From contig NC_084796.1 of assembly GCF_963169125.1 (NCBI RefSeq), forward strand, positions 213,717,948-213,781,947: DNA of 64,000 bases, read 5' to 3'. This DNA is from Humulus lupulus. Taxonomy: Eukaryota; Streptophyta; Magnoliopsida; Rosales; Cannabaceae. Within the stretch, counting starts at the first letter, position 1. Every line of letters begins with the position of its first letter. The position numbers were made by a program, and so were the translations under genes. Below the pieces are notes generated by a model, which saw nothing but the letters and a program-made list of their open reading frames with translations, had not been told where the DNA came from and made no database searches. This document shows positions 59,005 to 64,000 of the stretch, piece by piece.

Positions 59005-60790
59005 TCAAATTAAAATCCTCACTGTAGACGTTGTCTTTGCCCTTGATAAAGCCACGTATAATTGACCATGATAAAATACTGGTTGTGGTAAATAAATCCC
59101 AACATAATCCAATGTTTGACCTTGTGACTTATTTATGGTCATTGCAAAACTTAATCTTATAGGAAATTGAGTTCACTTAAACGGAAAACCACTATTATCA
59201 TCCACATTTGGTAAGAATGGTATCCTTGGAATGAAGACTATTTTTCCCATATGATGTCCAACGGAAATTTCAGCATCTATGATATTTCGATCGAAAGCCC
59301 GACAAATCAAACGGGTTCCATTGCATAGTCCCTCTGAAGGATTAATGTTTCTTAGGATCATGATGGGACAATTTTTCTTTAGTAATAATTCATGAGGCAG
59401 AAGTCCATTAGGCGTTAATGTGTTTAAGTAATCTTCCATTACTGATTGCTCAGTTTTATCTATTGTCTCATCTACACTGTAATATCGCTGGGATTCACCT
59501 AGAAATCTTTGTATTAACAATGCATTTATTTCATCGACAAAACTATTCTTTGGTGTTAGTATGGCCTGGTTCATCATAGTTGACATATTTCCTAAATATT
59601 CTTGAATGTTGTGGAAAATGTCTTGTATTAAGTGATCTAATGAAGTCTTGTCATCATCATAGGGAACAAGCATCCCATTTGGTATTTTTATGATTTCATC
59701 TTTTGTGGTGGGTGGCAATCCATTACCTATTGCTAACACATAATTTGAAAACATTGGATCTAATCTTGCTGGCATATTTTCAGTTAGTCGAAACTTAGTC
59801 AATGTAGGCCACAAGCAAGAATGAACCAGACTGGAATTAACCTGCTCTTGTCTAGTTCCTTTATGGACCACAGGTAATACTTGTCGAAAGTCTCCCATGA
59901 AAACAACAACCTTTCTACCGAAGGCTACGTCAGAATCATTGATGTCTCGGAGCATATTTTCTAATGCCTCTATGTGTTGTTTTCTTGTCATCGGTGCCTC
60001 ATCCTATATTATTAATTTTGATGCATGAAGAAGGTTTGCAAGTGCACTTTTTTTGCTCACACAACATGTGGTTTTTTCGTCAATATCAAGTGGAAGCTTA
60101 AAGCGTGAGTGAGCTGTTCGACCTCCTGGAAGTATAGATGCAGCCACACCTGATGAAGCAGTTGCAAGTTCTACCAAGTTTCTTTATCGTATTATTGCCA
60201 GAAGTGCCCTGTATAGGAATGTTTTCCCTGTCCCACCTGGGCCATCTACAAAGAATGCAGCATTTTGGTTTGATAAAACTTTTTCCAACACTACATTATA
60301 CACTTGTTGTTGCTCGCTATTAAAGATGTAATATCTTCTTATGGAATTTCAACACCAAAATCATCATCGATTTCTCTAGATTGAAATTCATTTCCATCGA
60401 AAGAAATGTCTTCATCAAGAAGATGGTAAGAGTTAATGTTTTTCCCCATTGATTCAATTGTAGAAGAGATTGACCTTAATACGTGATATCTTGCAGTCGA
60501 TGTAGAATCTTCTAATGATTTGAAATCAACTGACATATCTCCCTCAAAACGTTCCCAAAGGTCTCTTGGATTGATTGGATTACAATATACCAATATTGTT
60601 GCGAACAGTCGCCTCAAACTGGATGGCATTTGATATAGAGATGCCTCATGTAAACAGTCTTCTAAGTTACTGTCTCTTTGTAACAAACCATGCATTGTTG
60701 CTGCCTCACGAAATGTGGGGGCCAAAATGCCCTCGACTGTTCTAAGATCTTCAAAGGACAGCGGTCCCCCTACATGGTTTAGCAATATCT
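59005..60790 (-). pseudogene. Helitron Pif1-type helicase (C-terminal half of RepHel)
   Basis: Starts in the linker before the helicase (LLNHVGGPLSFEDLRTVEGI). Then come the Walker A motif GPGGTGKT (60243-60220), Walker B DEAP (60003-59992), GDFRQVLPVV (about 59890), LTENMPA, the Q-like NSFVDEINALL, and CNGTRLICRAF. Motif V/VI follows: [20 protein letters not shown] and [15 protein letters not shown], ending TGA 59005-59007. In-frame stops are visible (for example near 60185, 60010, 59172), so it is inactive. The N-terminal HUH nuclease is not in the window. Confidence 0.88.
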
Positions 60791-60862
60791 ATTATATTTT
60801 AATATAATGTTTGATTGATTAAATAAGTGTTACAAAAAGTGATTATTTAATCTAGTGGGGAA
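60791..60862 (+). other. 72-bp LTR-like leftover before the Copia LTR
   Basis: Resembles the LTR start that follows it (TTAATATAATGTTTGATTG, GATTAAATAAGTG) but is not contiguous with it. It may be a partial duplication of the LTR start or a small separate fragment. Helitron coding stops just before it. Confidence 0.4.
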
Positions 60863-61929
60863 TGTTATATTATTTCATATAATATAATATTAGATTAAAT
60901 AATGTGACAAAATGTGATTTGTCACACCTTGTAACATATTATTGAGAGTCACAAAATTGGACACATGTGTGTTCCCAAATGTGACATATTTTGGAGTTAC
61001 AAAATCAGTTACAAATTTGTAACTCTCAAATATTACCCCAATAATGTGTATATTATATGTTACACATTTGAGATTGGATTTCATAAATCCATTATGAAAT
61101 ATGGCTGTTGGAGATATGATTTTAACCCCAATAATGTGTTTTGGGAGTTACAAAATCATTTGGGAGGGTTTGGAACCGTTTGGAAAAACAACACATTTTC
61201 AAGTGCTGAAAATGGGCTGTGGCCGCGGCCACTGATGTCCCTGGCCGTGGCCACAGGTGCACTTCAGGCCAAATTTTCAGTTTTTTTCAAATGTGTTGAA
61301 CGGTTCTAAAAACCCAAATAACTCTCAAATCTCAATTTTAATTCCATATTAATCCAATTAAACATTGGTAACAGCCATGGGGGTTGGTGGAATTTGAAAT
61401 TCAAAGGGTATCTCAAACTCTATAAATAGGAGCCTAATGCTCACTTGTATGACACACCATTTTTCATCCACAAAGCACTTGGCTGAAAAATTCACCATGA
61501 GGCTTGATTATTCTAGAGAGCTATTTCCTTGAGAGATCCCTTAGTGCTTAGAGAATAGGGGGAAATAAGCTTTTCGACAAATGTTTTTAACCTTGTTCAA
61601 GTTGGTGATCCCCACTACTCTACACTTTGGTTGAGTGTGAGTTTGTGTTTTCCATTGATTTTTCATTCAGTTGTTCTTCTTGTATTATTATTGTATTGAG
61701 TTTGTAATCCTCTTCTTCTATTTCTATTTACATATTTATTGGTATCTCTTGTTTGAGAGTTTTAGTTCTAATAATTCTCTTCTTTCTCTCTTCTCTACAT
61801 TTACTTGTATTGTTGGTCATTGAGTTGTAAACCTATTTATCTATCATCTAGTCCATTGGATTCTTTGCATAGAGTTGTATTTTTGGTTTTTCCACTTTTC
61901 CATTGAGCAATAAAATATATTCTCTAACA
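60863..61929 (+). repeat. 5' LTR, 1067 bp, LTR E family
   Basis: TGTTATATTATTTCA to TCTCTAACA. TATAAATA at 61421-61428. A GC-rich palindromic block with GTGGCCGCGGCCAC is at 61219-61232. Its undisturbed CCTTGTTCAAG at about 61592 is the empty-site equivalent of the LTR B insertion in copy E. Confidence 0.88.
61421..61428 (+). promoter_or_regulatory. TATA box of the Copia 5' LTR
   Basis: TATAAATAGG in the same context as in LTR E (22747). Confidence 0.7.
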
Positions 61930-61956
61930 ATCAAAAGCTTATTCCTTTTTGTTTCA

Positions 61957-62835
61957 ATGGAAGGAGAGACCATAAAGATCATGAACCAAGACTTAGTGAG
62001 GTTGGATAGGTTTGATGGATCCAATTTCACTAGGTGGCAAGACAAGGTGAAATTCCTTTTGACAACACTCAAGATAGCCTACATCCTTGAGTCATCCTTG
62101 GCACCTCTAGCCGAGCCATCCAACAAAGACACTCCCGAAGAGGTGGAGAAAAGAAGGAAGAGAGAAGAGGACAACCTTCTTTGTAGGGGTCATATCCTTA
62201 ATGCCCTATCCGATAGGCTATATGATCTCTATACCAATACTAAATCCGCGAAGGAGATTTGGGATGCCTTGGAGAGTAAGTACAAGACTGAGGAAGAAGG
62301 TACAAGAAGATTCTTAATTTCTCAATATTTTGAATTTTCTTTCATTGATGGGAAAACTCTTTTACCTCAAATTCATGAGTTACAAGTGATTGTGAACAAG
62401 TTGAAAGTTCTCAAGATTGAGCTTCCCAAGGCCTTCCAAGTTGTTGCAATAGTGGCAAAATTACCACCAACTTGGAGGAGCTATAGGAAAAGAATCCTCC
62501 ATAAGAATGAGGACTACACTTTGGAAGAGATCCAAAAACACATTAGAATTGAAGAGGAATCGAGAATAAGAGACAAGGGTGTGAATGAGTCTAAAGATGA
62601 GACTTCCAAGGCCAATGCGGTTTCACACAAGCATCCAAAGGGCAACAAAAACAACAAAAGGGGTAGTGGGAACCCTTTAGGTCCAAAGAAAGATCATGGA
62701 CAATTCAAAGGCGTGAGAGGTCATTGTTTTGTTTGTGGAAAACCCGGGCACTATGCTAGAGTGTGTAGGTACCGAAAGGACCCACATGAGAATGAGGTAA
62801 ATGCTATAGAAAAGGAAGAAGAGATCCTAACATGA
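61957..62835 (+). CDS. Copia gag protein, intact
   Basis: 292 codons. I chose the ATG at 61957 (MEGETIKIMNQDLV) over an in-frame ATG at 61903, because the latter lies inside the LTR. Residues 10-30 carry LDRFDGSNFTRWQDKVKFLL, the Copia gag N-terminal signature. About 80-130 (LSDRLYDLYTNTKSAKEIWD, ALESKYKTE) and 150-210 (LPPTWRSYRKRILHKNEDYT, LEEIQKHIRIEEESR) are the UBN2-type gag domain. Near residue 265 the zinc knuckle CFVCGKPGHYARVC has the C-x2-C-x4-H-x4-C spacing. The frame is free of damage and ends before any protease. Gag would bind and package RNA in the cytoplasm. Confidence 0.92.
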   Translation: MEGETIKIMNQDLVRLDRFDGSNFTRWQDKVKFLLTTLKIAYILESSLAPLAEPSNKDTPEEVEKRRKREEDNLLCRGHILNALSDRLYDLYTNTKSAKEIWDALESKYKTEEEGTRRFLISQYFEFSFIDGKTLLPQIHELQVIVNKLKVLKIELPKAFQVVAIVAKLPPTWRSYRKRILHKNEDYTLEEIQKHIRIEEESRIRDKGVNESKDETSKANAVSHKHPKGNKNNKRGSGNPLGPKKDHGQFKGVRGHCFVCGKPGHYARVCRYRKDPHENEVNAIEKEEEILT

Positions 62836-63732
62836 TTACCATGTTTATGTGCCTTATTGGGAAAATTGTTATTTTGTAATAAAGCTTGTACTCTTGAAAG
62901 CTATCAATAAAATTAAAGTATTATTCTATGATGATTCTTTATTTTGCTATGAGACATTTTGTGTGAGACATTAACAAAGTTTCAAAATGAACTTGTTAAA
63001 ATAATAGGTAAGTGTGTAGACCTATTATTTCATAATGTGATTATTTGTTTGAGAAATTCTCACATTACACTTATGTTCACATTTTATTTTGTGAAATATA
63101 TAAAAGAAAGCAACCAAGTGAAAGTTACTTTCAAATAAGTGTGCCTTGCTTTAGCAAGTAAATGAATCAAGATAAACATTGAGGTTTTTTATCTTGATCT
63201 ATTGAGTGTTTATCATGAAGCTTAAGGACTCATGATGAACTTTGAGAATCATAGGTCTAGATTTATCTTGGAGGATCAACGACTTATTAGAAATAAAGAG
63301 AATAGTATTTTAAAGTGGTATTTTATTATCACTATGTGAGAAATGTGGGGGTGATGCTCCAAAGTTAATCAAATTATTTTGTTGTTAATCAATTGATTAA
63401 TTTGGTCATCCTATCAAATAGGTGATTTGGAATTCCACATTCTAAATCACATTCGCTATATATAAAATGAATAAATTTAGACATACTTGGTGTCTAAAGT
63501 TACTGTTTGTATTATTTTGATTCAAGAAGGAATCAATTTAAAACATAAAGCAGAATTTTAGAAACAAGGAGATACGGGCTGTATGGAACAACCCAACGAT
63601 TGTTTAGATTTTGTCCTCGGGCCTTCACAGTCATTCCATTGTTTGAGCGCCTATATATTGGGAAGTAATCATTTCCAACAGTTGTTGCAGATGCATAATT
63701 CTTTGGATAATTACTTTTGCATCCACGATTTT
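62836..63732 (+). other. Non-coding sequence after gag
   Basis: No protease, integrase or RT motif in any frame. AT-rich. GTGGGGGTGATGC at about 63347 is purine-rich but is not followed by an LTR start. ATTTT (63728-63732) would be the left target duplication of the LTR fragment beginning at 63733. Confidence 0.5.
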
Positions 63733-64000
63733 TGTAACGCCCCAACTCAAGGGACCGTTACGGTGTGCCTTGTAAACAGTTCTAAACTCACTAATCGAGT
63801 CATTTGGTCAAAATCGTGTAACTAAGTATGATTAGAGGTTTAGGGATTAAAATTTTTGGTTAAGATGTAACGTTTCATTAGAATGTTTACTATATACATT
63901 GGGATCCCAAAAATATAATTTAGAGGTCTATTACAAGAAAATATTTACAACAGGCCGATCTAAGCGGCAAAACAGGGTTAAGCCCTAGTTTCCCTTCAAA
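63733..64000 (-). mobile_element. LTR F of the TGTAACG family, 3' end only (partial)
   Basis: Begins TGTAACGCCCC on the plus strand, the reverse complement of the family's GGGGCGTTACA end. It shares TTGGGATCCCAAAA and a following ATATTTACAAC with the same part of LTR C (15885-15920). It runs off the window. Confidence 0.75.

Larger units (their letters stand above)
56242..60790 (-). mobile_element. Helitron, 3' part, with Pif1 helicase and RPA-like genes
   Basis: Minus strand: the C-terminal part of the Rep/helicase protein, then an RPA70-like gene. This pairing is characteristic of plant Helitrons. A possible 3' terminus is ACGTGCATTAGAG...TATACTAG ending at 56242 and followed by T. The CTAG end and a CGTGCA word before it fit plant Helitrons, but the hairpin is imperfect. 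Coding similarity stops at 60790, where other sequence begins, so the Rep nuclease part and 5' end are not here. Confidence 0.75.
60863..63732 (+). mobile_element. Copia-type element of the LTR E family, gag only in view
   Basis: A 5' LTR (60863-61929) is followed after 27 bp by an intact gag and then about 900 bp without pol, until another LTR insertion begins at 63733. Copia gag and pol normally form one reading frame; here gag stops cleanly at 62835. It is either a gag-only non-autonomous member or has pol beyond the window. The interruption of the Helitron at 60790 suggests insertion there. Confidence 0.7.

Overview
The window is transposable-element-rich DNA from a flowering plant nuclear genome, probably a eudicot. 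The evidence is the set of element families (Ty3/gypsy Athila and Tat, Ty1/copia, an L1-type LINE, a hAT element with a TTF/DUF4371-type transposase, a Helitron carrying Pif1 helicase and RPA-like reading frames), the AT-rich background and the frequent TG...CA insertions flanked by 5-bp duplications. I could not identify the species. I recognise no intact host gene; one short exon-like stretch at 38862-39050 is the only candidate. I see no rRNA, tRNA or CRISPR array.

The left half (1-30120) is a stack of nested insertions. The oldest layer is a Tat-lineage gypsy element on the minus strand: primer-binding site and gag at 30050-28195, integrase at 15118-13880, and an antisense coiled-coil reading frame at 12432-13318. 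An Athila element (minus; LTR at 28194-26729, then gag, protease, RT) sits inside it and is itself cut by two solo LTRs: C at 15718-20084, which carries solo LTR D (16073-18052), and E at 22122-25870, which carries solo LTR B (22924-25494). A Copia element (minus; LTR 10600-12431, gag start at 204-1) lies against the Tat antisense frame. Its leader is split by solo LTR A (2069-9951), which contains a gag-only gypsy element (3082-8405). Most of these boundaries are fixed by target-site duplications read directly: CATGT, CACAC, CTTAC, TTGTT, CTTGT, and GAAAC/AAAAC with one mismatch.

The middle (30120-40254) is AT-rich. It holds three copies of a foldback MITE, a 3.3-kb foldback element whose arms carry many copies of the palindrome GTAACYRGTTAC, and a probable Copia solo LTR.

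The right part (40255-64000) starts with a Copia LTR split by a complete, apparently young, non-coding LTR element (40397-46767; the two 533-bp LTRs differ at 7 sites). A decayed LINE on the minus strand follows, interrupted by that Copia LTR, by two further solo LTRs (H, I) and by a decayed hAT element. Next come a Helitron (Pif1 helicase plus RPA-like gene, minus), a Copia-type element with an intact gag but no pol in view, and the start of a fourth copy of the A/B/C LTR family at the right edge.

Functionally, the only clean open frames of any length are two gag genes (4074-5042, 61957-62835) and the start of a third (204-1). Every pol, transposase and helicase region seen carries stops, frameshifts or deletions. 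Any recent mobility here would therefore have needed enzymes supplied from elsewhere.
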